Assembly (NCBI GenBank): GCA_046046245.1
Contig: JBJOKE010000023.1
Location: 61,647 to 125,646 of the forward strand
Direction of reading: 5' to 3'
DNA from: UBA4615 sp046046245
Lineage (GTDB): Bacteria > Pseudomonadota > Gammaproteobacteria > Burkholderiales > Burkholderiaceae_E
Length of the DNA stretch: 64,000 nt
Shown one piece after another: positions 36,601 to 43,921 of the stretch (positions are counted from its first letter, which is position 1; each line of letters starts with the position of its first letter). The notes below the pieces were generated by a model. It was not told the origin of the DNA. It did no database searches and was given only the letters and a program-made list of their open reading frames with translations. The translations under genes and the position numbers were made by a program.

Positions 36601-38279
36601 TTGCCGGATGCGTCGATGGCCACGGCCTGCACGGTGCTCGTCAAGCCCTCGGACTCGATCCAGACCGCGAGGCCCGTGTTCCCTGCGCCGAGCGCGACGC
36701 TCGGGAAAACGACCCCTATCGGTCCGACCGGCCCTGTCCGGCCGTCCGCGAGGCGAGTGCCCAGCAGACTGCCGTTGCCGGGGACGGTGCCGTTCGTGTC
36801 GAAGGGGACGGCGAAGACGCCTCGCATCGGCTCCTGCGCCACCATCTGCAGCGGATCGGGGAGGGTATGCAGCACGACCACGCCCGAGCCGTCGTTCCGG
36901 ATCGCGACGTCGGGATGGTAGTCAGGGATGCCCTGATAGTCGGTGATCCTGATCGGCGCCCCGTCCAGTGTGCTCATCCCGGGAGACGGCTGGCCTGGCG
37001 GCGTCAGCGCGTAGCGGCGCACCTGGATGTCTCGCACGGGAGTGGAGACGCCCACCACCTCGGGGAGCTCCTGAATCGCCCAGGCGACCGCCGCGACGCG
37101 GCCGTTGGCGGACATCGAGGCGGACACCGCCCCGCGGATCGTGTCATCGACGTAGATGTCGGCCCGATCGGCGTCGAGCAGGACCATCGCGCCGCCGGCG
37201 GTCGCGGGTGGCGCGTAGTAGGCGACCCGGACGGTTCTCCCGTCGCGCCACGCGAAGAACGCGTTGCCGTCGGCGTCGACGGCCACCGACGGCGTGTCGC
37301 GGTTGACGCCGGCACCCGAGGCGATCACGAATCGGGTACCGGTCCCGCCCGCGGCCGCGTCGAAGCGGCCGGCGATCCGTGTGCCGGTGCCGTCGTCCTC
37401 GATCCACACGGTGACCGTGCCGGCCGCGCCCACCGCGACCTGGCGCGCGGGGACGCTGACGTTCGTGCCGTTCACGCCCGTCAGCGTCTCCGCGACCACC
37501 ACCGGCTTGGCGGCGTCGACCGTGCCCGACGCGCCGCCGCCGGGAATCGCGAGCACGCCGTCGTAGGCGGCCTGCAGCGCCGCGTCGATCGGTGCATCCG
37601 TCCCGATCCGACCGCGGCTCACCTCCAGCGCCCAGTCCCCGCCCCAGGCCAGCCCGCCGGTCGCGTCGTCGCTGGCCGCCACGTCCGCGCCGGTCAGCGC
37701 CGACAGCCCGTCCAGCAGCGCCGCGCCCGCCTCGCCCGCCCCGCTGTCGCAGCCCCACAGCAGCAGGTCCGCCCCGTCGCCGAGCCGCGTCGACCACTGC
37801 GCGATCTCCACGGCCCTCGCCCTGAGCAGCGCCGCGTCGATCCGCGCCGTCCCCAGCGTCAGCTCGCCCGGCTCGCCGTGCCCCACCAGGTGCACCGCGC
37901 TCCAGCCCGCGCCCGCCTCGCCCAGCGCCGCGTCGATCGCCCGCACGCCGTCCTCGCCGGCCTGCACCCGCACCACGTGCAGCGCGCGGCCCGCATCGCG
38001 CTGGGCCTCGAACCCCGCGATCAGCCGCTGCACATCCGGCACCCGCGCGTCCACCACCACCAGCTCGCCCGCGGCGGCAGTGCCCTGCGTCGCCGCCGCC
38101 TGCGTCGACGGCACGATCGCCGTCGCCACCCAGGGCTGGGACGCCGCGAAGGCCGCACCCGCCTCGCCCACCGCCGCCCCGACCCCGTCGCCCGAATGCA
38201 GCAGCCTCGGCTCCAGGGCCTCCATGGCGGGCGCTCGACGGTCGGGGCGCGCGGGGCGCACAGCTCGGAGGATGTCCAT
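33639..38279 (-). CDS. Large LEPR-XLL / DUF4347 beta-helix surface protein
   Basis: A 1546-residue protein, the probable substrate of the adjacent secretion genes. Near the start is MEALEPRLLHSGD, the LEPR-XLL motif of very large exported proteins. DUF4347 follows (about residues 70-245) with the caspase-like pair HLVGHGEPGEL (near 132) and LLLWGCDSGAG (near 176), so autoproteolysis is possible. Residues about 250-700 are repetitive beta-strand sequence. Next come a Calx-beta-like segment, a CSLREA-like motif (NAVSLREALQAANAD) and a right-handed beta-helix (ENNWLGIGRAG, IRGNRIANNGEGG, IVGNELTGQG). An Ala/Ser-rich region leads to membrane-like segments near 1443-1476 and a charged C-terminus. 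No classical signal peptide is seen. A second ATG at 38225 is an alternative start, since the shared 19-bp element overlaps the first one. Confidence 0.88.
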   Translation of the reverse strand: MDILRAVRPARPDRRAPAMEALEPRLLHSGDGVGAAVGEAGAAFAASQPWVATAIVPSTQAAATQGTAAAGELVVVDARVPDVQRLIAGFEAQRDAGRALHVVRVQAGEDGVRAIDAALGEAGAGWSAVHLVGHGEPGELTLGTARIDAALLRARAVEIAQWSTRLGDGADLLLWGCDSGAGEAGAALLDGLSALTGADVAASDDATGGLAWGGDWALEVSRGRIGTDAPIDAALQAAYDGVLAIPGGGASGTVDAAKPVVVAETLTGVNGTNVSVPARQVAVGAAGTVTVWIEDDGTGTRIAGRFDAAAGGTGTRFVIASGAGVNRDTPSVAVDADGNAFFAWRDGRTVRVAYYAPPATAGGAMVLLDADRADIYVDDTIRGAVSASMSANGRVAAVAWAIQELPEVVGVSTPVRDIQVRRYALTPPGQPSPGMSTLDGAPIRITDYQGIPDYHPDVAIRNDGSGVVVLHTLPDPLQMVAQEPMRGVFAVPFDTNGTVPGNGSLLGTRLADGRTGPVGPIGVVFPSVALGAGNTGLAVWIESEGLTSTVQAVAIDASGNPIGDVVALGVGVQPSVAAVAGGRFAVSWTAPWQVGDGADISLVEVRVDAGGATVDGAPIRVNPTGNKDQIASSVAAGGGRIVVAWTDLGGNGPNDDTLQYRSFALPPPAVTIQAVNGTQATEGGAALAFDVRLADAPAGDTTVLLRLAAPGQAYAAAAQAGFVTAPGEGLASERVLQFTAANWDSPQRVMLAAIDDRVVDGNLAVRLGATPSGGTTAAVDLTIIDDDTRNVFVVTTTADVDDTGADALTPLALHEHRMAGNAVSLREALQAANADGGSATARDRIVFALPGGVGRIVVTRDPLPTIASAIDLDGGPFSDDAPSVEIVRGNGVGGGADGLVLGAGSDGSRIAGLAVGGFSDAISIRSASNLIENNWLGIGRAGVVDAGSDFANRARGVETTDLGDTQVSLAGNVIRGNRIANNGEGGMRILGSRADGTEITGNTIEGNGLAKNASDGGYGIKLTNNADGATVGGDPLTAPERANLIRGNGAYGILVNADSAYNRIVGNELTGQGTPLRVDTPAPGAPAAPMLSGARLFTGDDGSVRAAVAVSVAAPPGQEVRIDVYAGATAGSVAWVARALLTADADGQATGVVALPSSVGEGSVLVATVTRALPLPNTGSATRDTTSGLSAGVPVKQVSGGGSAPPSAARISSAAGPPMQVASLAIQTMFAADAAVATATSASNPAAASALPAASASASVAGSAAVAPAGEAAARAAATATATAPSGASTASSVSSPAASSAATPVQRAAVSVPGRSAAAGPAEAVIGIGAPQSGSIGIAVASTGAAVGGGAALAAIEHGAERGDVARGGGAGPADGSGPTRGAASSSLGDALRRSGASASGVERLSDVQREAWSPAIALQETAYSEVMRQAREEAGAQFETRTVIVTSTMMLGTSISIGYAVWMARGGVLLTSLLASMPAWRSIDPLPVLARTDARGRDDEGEDDSLRGLLARAAERAAGPGRGADAEPAPEAPSVDLRPGLSAV

Positions 38280-38296
38280 CCGGTCAGTATCCGGAC
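38278..38296. promoter_or_regulatory. Copy 2 of the 19-bp element, at the start of the surface-protein gene
   Basis: ATCCGGTCAGTATCCGGAC overlaps the first ATG of the surface-protein gene and matches the copy at 33501-33519 except at one base. If it is a promoter, translation would begin at the later ATG (38225), just before the LEPR-XLL motif. If it is an operator or translational site, the first ATG may be used. Confidence 0.45.
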
Positions 38297-38433
38297 GGAC
38301 GCGCGATCCGATCGCGCCGGAACCGACGCCCGGTCGGCGGCGGCCACCATCCGGCGCGATCGGAACCGCCGAGCGGTCGGAACCGGCAGCCGGGACGTCG
38401 GCGGGGAGGTCGGGCGGGTCGCCCGCCCGGTCA

Positions 38434-38570
38434 CGGGCGCGGCGGGCGCGGCGGGCGGGCGCGGCGGGCGGGCGGGCGGGCGGGCGCGACGGGCGCGGCG
38501 GGCGCGGCGGGCGGGGGGCGGGGGGCGGGGGGGCGGGGGGGCGGGGGGCGGGGGGCGGGCGGCGGGGCGA
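38434..38570 (+). repeat. G-rich low-complexity tract
   Basis: About 137 bases of nearly pure G with single C interruptions, including several runs of six or seven G on the plus strand. It lies in the 341-base gap between the periplasmic adaptor and surface-protein genes, where I see no gene. Multiple G runs could fold into G-quadruplexes, or on the transcribed RNA appear as C-rich sequence. Such tracts are also prone to slippage and sequencing error. Confidence 0.75.
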
Positions 38571-38620
38571 CGGTCGGCGGTCCGCGCCTCAGCAGGCGAG
38601 GAAGCGGGCCGGCGCCGCCC

Positions 38621-39625
38621 TCAGATCCGTGGCGCCGGGCGGCCGCGCGTGCCCTCGACGGCCGGCGCGGAGGCCGGCCTGACCGGTGCGTTGCCGGCCT
38701 CGTCGAACGCGATCTGGCATCGCACGCCGGCGGGCAGGCCGCCGTCGGCATTGGGCACGTCGAGCCGCGCGCGGAAGGTGCCGCTCGCGGCATCGACGAA
38801 ACGGTCGACCTGCGAGACGCGCGCGCCGACCTCGGGCCCGTCGACGCCGTCGGCCTTGACGACCGCGGCCATGCCCTCGCGGATGCGGCCGAAGCGCGCG
38901 GCCGGCACCACGACCTCGACGCGCAGCCGGTCGAGCGACACCAGCCGCAGGATCGGCCGGCCGTCGACGCGCTCGCCGGGGTTCAGCAGTCGGTCGGCGA
39001 CGATGCCGTCGATCGGGCTGCGGACCTGGCGCAGCTCGAGCTGGCGCCGCGCGAGCTCGTGCTCGCGGTGGGCGACCGACAGGGCCTCGCGCGCCTGCTG
39101 CAGCCGGTGGTCGGCGATCTCGAACTCGGCCGCGGCGTTCTCGAGCTCCAGCCGCCCGCCGGAGTCGAGCGAGGCGAGCGTGTGCATCCGCCGCAGCTTC
39201 AGCTTCGCGAAGTCGCGCGTGGCGGCCAGCGCGTTGACCTCGGACTCGGCCGAGGCGCGGGCCCACGCGGTCTCGACCGCGGCGCGCTCGACGTCGGACT
39301 GCAGCGTGGCCAGCACCTGGCCGCGCCGCACGCGCGCGCCGCGCTCCACCTTGACCGACTCCAGCACGCCCGGTGCCGACGCGGCGACATCGGCCACCGC
39401 GGTCGGCTCGATCACGCAGCCGAGCGTGGTCGGCGGCGCCGCGGGCGCCGGCAACGGCGTCGGGGCGGGCGCAGGCCGAGCGCCGGGGGCCGGGCGATTC
39501 GGCGGCGCGGGCGTCTGCGCCTGCAGCGCCGGCGCGACCGCGGCGCAGGCCAGCGCGACCGCCGTGGCTCCGAGCCGGGCCCGGACCCGGCCATGAGGCG
39601 GAATTCGACGCTGGATCAGACACAT
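38621..39625 (-). CDS. HlyD/RND-type periplasmic adaptor (membrane fusion) protein
   Basis: A 334-residue exported adaptor. A signal peptide (RLGATAVALACAAVAPALQA) is followed by a Pro/Ala-rich linker. The lipoyl half-motif is GVLESVKVERGARVRRGQVLATLQSDVERAAVETA. An alpha-helical hairpin covers about residues 120-200, the second lipoyl half is LRQVRSPIDGIVADRLLNPGERVDGRPILRL, and a beta-barrel ends the protein. It would bridge inner- and outer-membrane components in the periplasm. It sits between a SecA paralog and the large surface-protein gene, with no RND pump beside it, so a role in protein export is more likely than drug efflux. No outer-membrane TolC-type partner is encoded in the window. 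Confidence 0.85.
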   Translation of the reverse strand: MCLIQRRIPPHGRVRARLGATAVALACAAVAPALQAQTPAPPNRPAPGARPAPAPTPLPAPAAPPTTLGCVIEPTAVADVAASAPGVLESVKVERGARVRRGQVLATLQSDVERAAVETAWARASAESEVNALAATRDFAKLKLRRMHTLASLDSGGRLELENAAAEFEIADHRLQQAREALSVAHREHELARRQLELRQVRSPIDGIVADRLLNPGERVDGRPILRLVSLDRLRVEVVVPAARFGRIREGMAAVVKADGVDGPEVGARVSQVDRFVDAASGTFRARLDVPNADGGLPAGVRCQIAFDEAGNAPVRPASAPAVEGTRGRPAPRI

Positions 39626-39636
39626 GGCGCAACAAC

Positions 39637-41769
39637 CTAAGCCTGTTTCTCGATATCGGACATCGTAGCGAAATGCAAGCGCCTTGACCAGCGGCGATCG
39701 TGTCCGAGGGCATCGGCGCGTGCGACCCGGTCCTCGTGCGCCCACCAGCGCTGGCAGGCACGCCACAGCGTGTCGACCAGCGCGCCGCGCAGCCGCGCAG
39801 CCCGAGGGCGGCCGAGCGAGCCGCCACGGGGGCGCTCGCCGAGACACGCGACCGCGACCGCGGCCAGCGCGAGCGGCGGCGGCAGCCGCGACGGCTCGAG
39901 CGGCGAGTCGTTGGCGCGCAGCCAGCGCTCGACGCTGCCCGGGTCGCCCTGGCGGGCCGCGCGTCCGGCGACCTGCCGGTCGATCCGCGCGCTGCGGTTG
40001 TGCTGCAGCGCGAGCACGTGCAGGCCGCCCGCGCGCAGTGCGTCGGGGGCGGGCCGCACGTCGGTGCCGCGGCCCGCCATCTGGGTGGCCACGGTGATCC
40101 GCCCGCTCTCGCCCGCGCGGGCGATCCGGCGGGCCTCGTCGTCGTCGTGGCGGGCATCGAGCCGCTCGACCGCCACGCCGTGCGCCGCGAAGCGCTCGGC
40201 GAGCGCTCCCGAGTCGGCGACCGAGTCGGTGGCGACCAGCACGCATCGGCCGCGCCGCGCCAACCGCGCCGCGCGGGCGACCGCCGCGTCGAACTGCGCG
40301 TTGCGGTCGACGAAGAGCCGGGTGGGCATGCGCCGCATCGCCGACGGCGTCGCGCGCCCGACGCGGACCACCGCCAGTCCGTAGGTGGCGCGCAGCTCGG
40401 CGGCCGACTCGCGCAGCGTGCCGCTGGTGCCGCACAGGTGGTGGTAGCGCGCGAGCAGCCGCGGATAGGTCACGCTCGCCAGCACCTCGGTGCCGGGCGG
40501 CGGCGGCAGGCGCTCCTTCAGCGCCACCAGCAGGTGCATCGCGCGGGACAGCCGCCGCTCGGGCGCGGGCCGGCCGGTGGTGGCGTCGACCAGCACCACC
40601 TCGCGGTCGACGACGACGTAGTGCACGTCGCGGCGCATCGCGTGCAGCGCGGCCATCGTCTGCTCGACCAGCTCGGACAGCAGGCGCAGGTCGAGCGCGG
40701 TGCGGGCGGCGGCGTCCCGCTCGTCGGACCGGTCGGCGGACCGGTCGGCGGCGGCAGGGTCGGCGGCGGGCCGTGCCGAGGCGCCGGACGCGACCGGCGC
40801 GTCGCCCGCCGCGGCCGCGTCGTCGGCGATCAGCGCCGCGACCCGCTTGCGGCCGGCGGGCGTCAGCGTCGCGGTGGCCGCGCCGACGTCGACGTGCGCG
40901 TGGACGTCGGGGTCGAGCCGGCGCGCGAGGTCGAGCGCGCGCCAGCCGCGGGCGCGCGCCTGCGGGTCGGGACGCTCCTGCGCGATGATCAGCGGCGTGC
41001 GCGCCTCGTCGAGCAGGATCGCGTCGGCCTCGTCGACGATGGCGACGCACAGGCCGCGCCCGAGCCGGGGCGATCCGCCGCCGGTGGCCTCCAGCCCGTC
41101 GCGCAGCTCGTCGAAGCCGACCGCACGCGCGGTCGCGTAGGCGACATCGGCGCCCCAGGCCGCGCGGCGCGCATCGTCGTCCATCGACTCGGCGGCCGCG
41201 GCCACCCGCAGACCGAGCGTCCGGTAGTAGGCGGCGAAGGCCTCGGCGTCGCGCGCGGCGAGGTAGTCGTTCGCGGTCAGCACGTGCACCGGCGCACCGG
41301 CCAGCGCGGCGACGCCCGCCGCGAGCGCGACCGCGACGCTCTTGCCCTCGCCGGTATCGAGCTCGACGAGCCGCTGCGCGAGCAGCAGCGCCGCGCAGCG
41401 GTACTGCGTGTCGCGCGGCACCAGGCCGGTCCGCCGCGCGAGCGCCGCCCCGGCGACGCCGAGCGCACGCGCCACCGCGCCGGGCGCCAGCCCGCCGGCG
41501 GCGAGCGCGGCCGCCGCCTCGCCGACGGCCGCGCGCAGCGCCTTCGGATCGTCGACGCGGGCGAGCGCCTCGGCGCGACGCTCGGCGCGCCGGGCGACCG
41601 TGGCGGCGTCCTCGCCGCGCCGGCGCGCGAAGAAGCCGGCCGCGGCGTTCGCCGGCGGACCGCGGCGCGGCGCGGCGGTCGGCGCATCGCCCGCGGCATC
41701 GGGCTCGGCGCGCCGCGGCCGCTCGCCGAAGACCGGACCCGGGATCGCGAGCCGCGCCCCGGCGCTCAC
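39637..41769 (-). CDS. SecA-like translocation ATPase (divergent paralog)
   Basis: A 710-residue protein with clear SecA motor motifs: ELDTGEGKSVAVALAAG (Walker A), VHVLTANDYLAARDAEAFA, VDEADAILLDEARTPLIIA (Walker B region), CGTSGTLRESAAELRATYGL, ATQMAGRGTDV, and the final RIDRQVAGRAARQGDPGSVERWL. Housekeeping SecA is about 900 residues; this one has a shortened scaffold and C-terminal region, no zinc-binding tail and a diverged preprotein-binding region, so it is a specialised paralog. The GTG start overlaps the stop of the M50-HlyD gene (GTGA), which couples their translation. It likely powers export of the large LEPR-XLL protein encoded two genes downstream. This role is inferred from context. 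Confidence 0.88.
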   Translation of the reverse strand: MSAGARLAIPGPVFGERPRRAEPDAAGDAPTAAPRRGPPANAAAGFFARRRGEDAATVARRAERRAEALARVDDPKALRAAVGEAAAALAAGGLAPGAVARALGVAGAALARRTGLVPRDTQYRCAALLLAQRLVELDTGEGKSVAVALAAGVAALAGAPVHVLTANDYLAARDAEAFAAYYRTLGLRVAAAAESMDDDARRAAWGADVAYATARAVGFDELRDGLEATGGGSPRLGRGLCVAIVDEADAILLDEARTPLIIAQERPDPQARARGWRALDLARRLDPDVHAHVDVGAATATLTPAGRKRVAALIADDAAAAGDAPVASGASARPAADPAAADRSADRSDERDAAARTALDLRLLSELVEQTMAALHAMRRDVHYVVVDREVVLVDATTGRPAPERRLSRAMHLLVALKERLPPPPGTEVLASVTYPRLLARYHHLCGTSGTLRESAAELRATYGLAVVRVGRATPSAMRRMPTRLFVDRNAQFDAAVARAARLARRGRCVLVATDSVADSGALAERFAAHGVAVERLDARHDDDEARRIARAGESGRITVATQMAGRGTDVRPAPDALRAGGLHVLALQHNRSARIDRQVAGRAARQGDPGSVERWLRANDSPLEPSRLPPPLALAAVAVACLGERPRGGSLGRPRAARLRGALVDTLWRACQRWWAHEDRVARADALGHDRRWSRRLHFATMSDIEKQA

Positions 41770-43916
41770 AGCGCGTCGGGCGCGAAACGGCCGCGCACCG
41801 TCTGGCGCAGCCAGCGCAGGCCCTGCCCGGCCAGGCTCGCGTGGCCGTGGTCGATCCGCACCCACGCGCGGCCGCCGGGCCGCGGCGCGGGCTCGAGCGG
41901 CGCGTCGATCGCGACGTCCACCACGTAGGTCGGACGCGCCGGCTTCAGCCCCTTCTCGTCGGCCGGGTCGACCGGGATCGGGCCGCCGTGCCGCTCGCCG
42001 AGCGCCGCACCGGGCAGCGCGTCGACCGCGGCCGGCGCCTGGCGCAGCAGCCGCCCCGGCCAGCGGCGGCCCGGCGCCTCGGCGAGCCGCAGCTCGACGC
42101 CCGACACGCCGTCGCGCAGCCGCGCCGCCTCGTCCTGGTCGAGGGCCACGCGGACGTGCACCGGCGCGGCGCCGACGATCACGCCGATCGCGTCGCCCTC
42201 GCGCACGAAGCGGCCGGGCAGGTCCGAGGGCCGGACCACCTCGAAGCGGCCGGCCGCCGCCGCCGCGACCTCGAGCTTGCCGAGCCGCTCGTCGACCGAG
42301 GCCAGCTCGGCCTCGAGGGAAGCGAGCGCTTCCTCCGCCTGTCGGGCCCGTGCCGGGTCGGTCCGCAGGCTGGCGAAGAGCTCGGCCCGCAGCCCCGGGC
42401 GGGCCTGTACCAGCCGCTCGTGCTCCTGTCGCAGCGCCGGGTCGTCGAGCCGCAGCAGCCGATCGCCGACGCCCACCACGCGGCCGGCCGCCTCGGCCGA
42501 GAGGACGAAGCCGTCGACGCCCACGCGCACCCAGGCGTCGTCGGGCATCCGGACGAGGCCCGGCGCGACGCTGCGATCGGGCAGCGGGACGAAGGCGGCG
42601 AGCCCCGCGGCCACCGCCCCGACGGCGAGCGCACGGGCGCGCATCCGCATCCGGACGGACGCCCGGACACCGGCCTCGACCGGGCCCCGCAGCGTCGCCC
42701 GCACCGGCAGCGCCACCAGCCAGACGAGCGCGAGCACGGCCACGGCGGCGCCCGCCAACCGATGCTGGCCGCCGGCCCAGAGGGCCAGCGAGCCCATCAG
42801 CCCGGCCCGCCAGCCCCAGGCGAGCGGCGCGTAGGCGAGGAGCCAGCCGCGCTCGCCGGGCGCGGCGCGCGGCGGCCGCGCGTCCTCCCAGCCGAGGGCG
42901 CGCTGCACGGCGGCACGCCACCACTGCCCCGACCGGGTCGCGAGGTTGGGCAGGCCGGCGAGGTCGCAGAGCACGAAGTAGCCGTCCATCCGCATCAGCG
43001 GATTGCCGTTGAACAGGAGGGTGGACGTGGTGCCTGCGAGCGCGACGGCGAAGGCCAGGTCGTTCGCCCAGCCGGGCTCGGTCATCGCCCATGCGACCAG
43101 GCCGAGCGCGGCCAGCGCGGTCTCGACGAGGATGCCGGCCGCCGCGACCGCGGCACGCTGGCGGGCGAGCGGGAAGCGGTCGGCGGCCGATGCGTCGACG
43201 TAGGGCACCGGCAGCCCCATCATCCACGAGATGCCGGCCTCGCGGACGGTGCCGCCCCAGCGGCGCACGGCGAGTGCGTGCGCGGCCTCGTGCAGCGCCT
43301 TCATCGGGACCCAGACGAGCGTGGCGAGCAGCCACTGGCGTGGCGAGGCGGCGAAGCGCGCGGCGTGGGTCGCGACCGCGTCCCAGTCGCCGGCGGCCAT
43401 CGCCAGCGCCACCAGCGCGAGCGCGAGCCAGGCGATCGCGCCGAGCGGCGCGAACAGTCGCCGCGCGAGCGGCTCGAAGGGCCGCAGCCAGGGCGTGGGG
43501 TCGCCGAGCGCCATCCGCGGCGCGAGCGGATTCAGCCGGCCGGCGAGCCGGCGCGACGCGCGCCGACGGTCGTCCTCGCGCAGCACGCCGACGTCGGGCA
43601 GGCCCTCGCAGACGAGACAGCGCTCGTCGACCAGCCGCGCCAGCAGCTCGATCGACTCGTCCTGCGTCGGCGCGCCGGCCGGGTCCTCGGCGACCGCCTC
43701 CTCCCAGATCGCCTGCATCGTCCGGCGGCCGTCGCAGCGACCGGCGATCGACCAGGCCGCGGCGTCGAGCCGCATCGAGCCGCCGCGGCCGTCGCCGCTG
43801 ACCACGTGCCAGGTCTCGCCCCGCACGCGCTGCGGATCGGTGCGCGCGTGCAGCCGCCAGCGCGGGCGCAGGGTCGCGACCCGATGCCAGCGGTCGCTGT
43901 GCAGCGGCCGGTCCAT
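41766..43916 (-). CDS. PqqD-like / M50 site-2 protease / HlyD fusion membrane protein
   Basis: A 716-residue membrane protein in three parts. Residues about 15-95 resemble a PqqD-type peptide-binding domain (WHVVSGDGRGGSMRLDAAAWSIAGRCDGRRTMQAIWEEAV). The central part (about 140-500) has about seven membrane helices with the M50 zinc motif HEAAH near 207 (MKALHEAAHALAV) and NGNPLMRMDGYFVL near 305. The C-terminal part (about 500-716) has an HlyD-like lipoyl/coiled-coil/barrel layout. Similar proteins are annotated as peptide zinc metalloproteases in exporter operons. It may recognise, clip or hold the exported protein at the inner membrane. Five bases separate it from the GAF-HlyD gene, and it overlaps the SecA-like gene. 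Confidence 0.83.
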   Translation of the reverse strand: MDRPLHSDRWHRVATLRPRWRLHARTDPQRVRGETWHVVSGDGRGGSMRLDAAAWSIAGRCDGRRTMQAIWEEAVAEDPAGAPTQDESIELLARLVDERCLVCEGLPDVGVLREDDRRRASRRLAGRLNPLAPRMALGDPTPWLRPFEPLARRLFAPLGAIAWLALALVALAMAAGDWDAVATHAARFAASPRQWLLATLVWVPMKALHEAAHALAVRRWGGTVREAGISWMMGLPVPYVDASAADRFPLARQRAAVAAAGILVETALAALGLVAWAMTEPGWANDLAFAVALAGTTSTLLFNGNPLMRMDGYFVLCDLAGLPNLATRSGQWWRAAVQRALGWEDARPPRAAPGERGWLLAYAPLAWGWRAGLMGSLALWAGGQHRLAGAAVAVLALVWLVALPVRATLRGPVEAGVRASVRMRMRARALAVGAVAAGLAAFVPLPDRSVAPGLVRMPDDAWVRVGVDGFVLSAEAAGRVVGVGDRLLRLDDPALRQEHERLVQARPGLRAELFASLRTDPARARQAEEALASLEAELASVDERLGKLEVAAAAAGRFEVVRPSDLPGRFVREGDAIGVIVGAAPVHVRVALDQDEAARLRDGVSGVELRLAEAPGRRWPGRLLRQAPAAVDALPGAALGERHGGPIPVDPADEKGLKPARPTYVVDVAIDAPLEPAPRPGGRAWVRIDHGHASLAGQGLRWLRQTVRGRFAPDAL

Positions 43917-43921
43917 CGCGC

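Noticed and set aside
35832..39596. A 1254-codon plus-strand open frame opposite the surface-protein gene
   Set aside because: No start context and no recognisable domain; the minus-strand genes there have clear homology.
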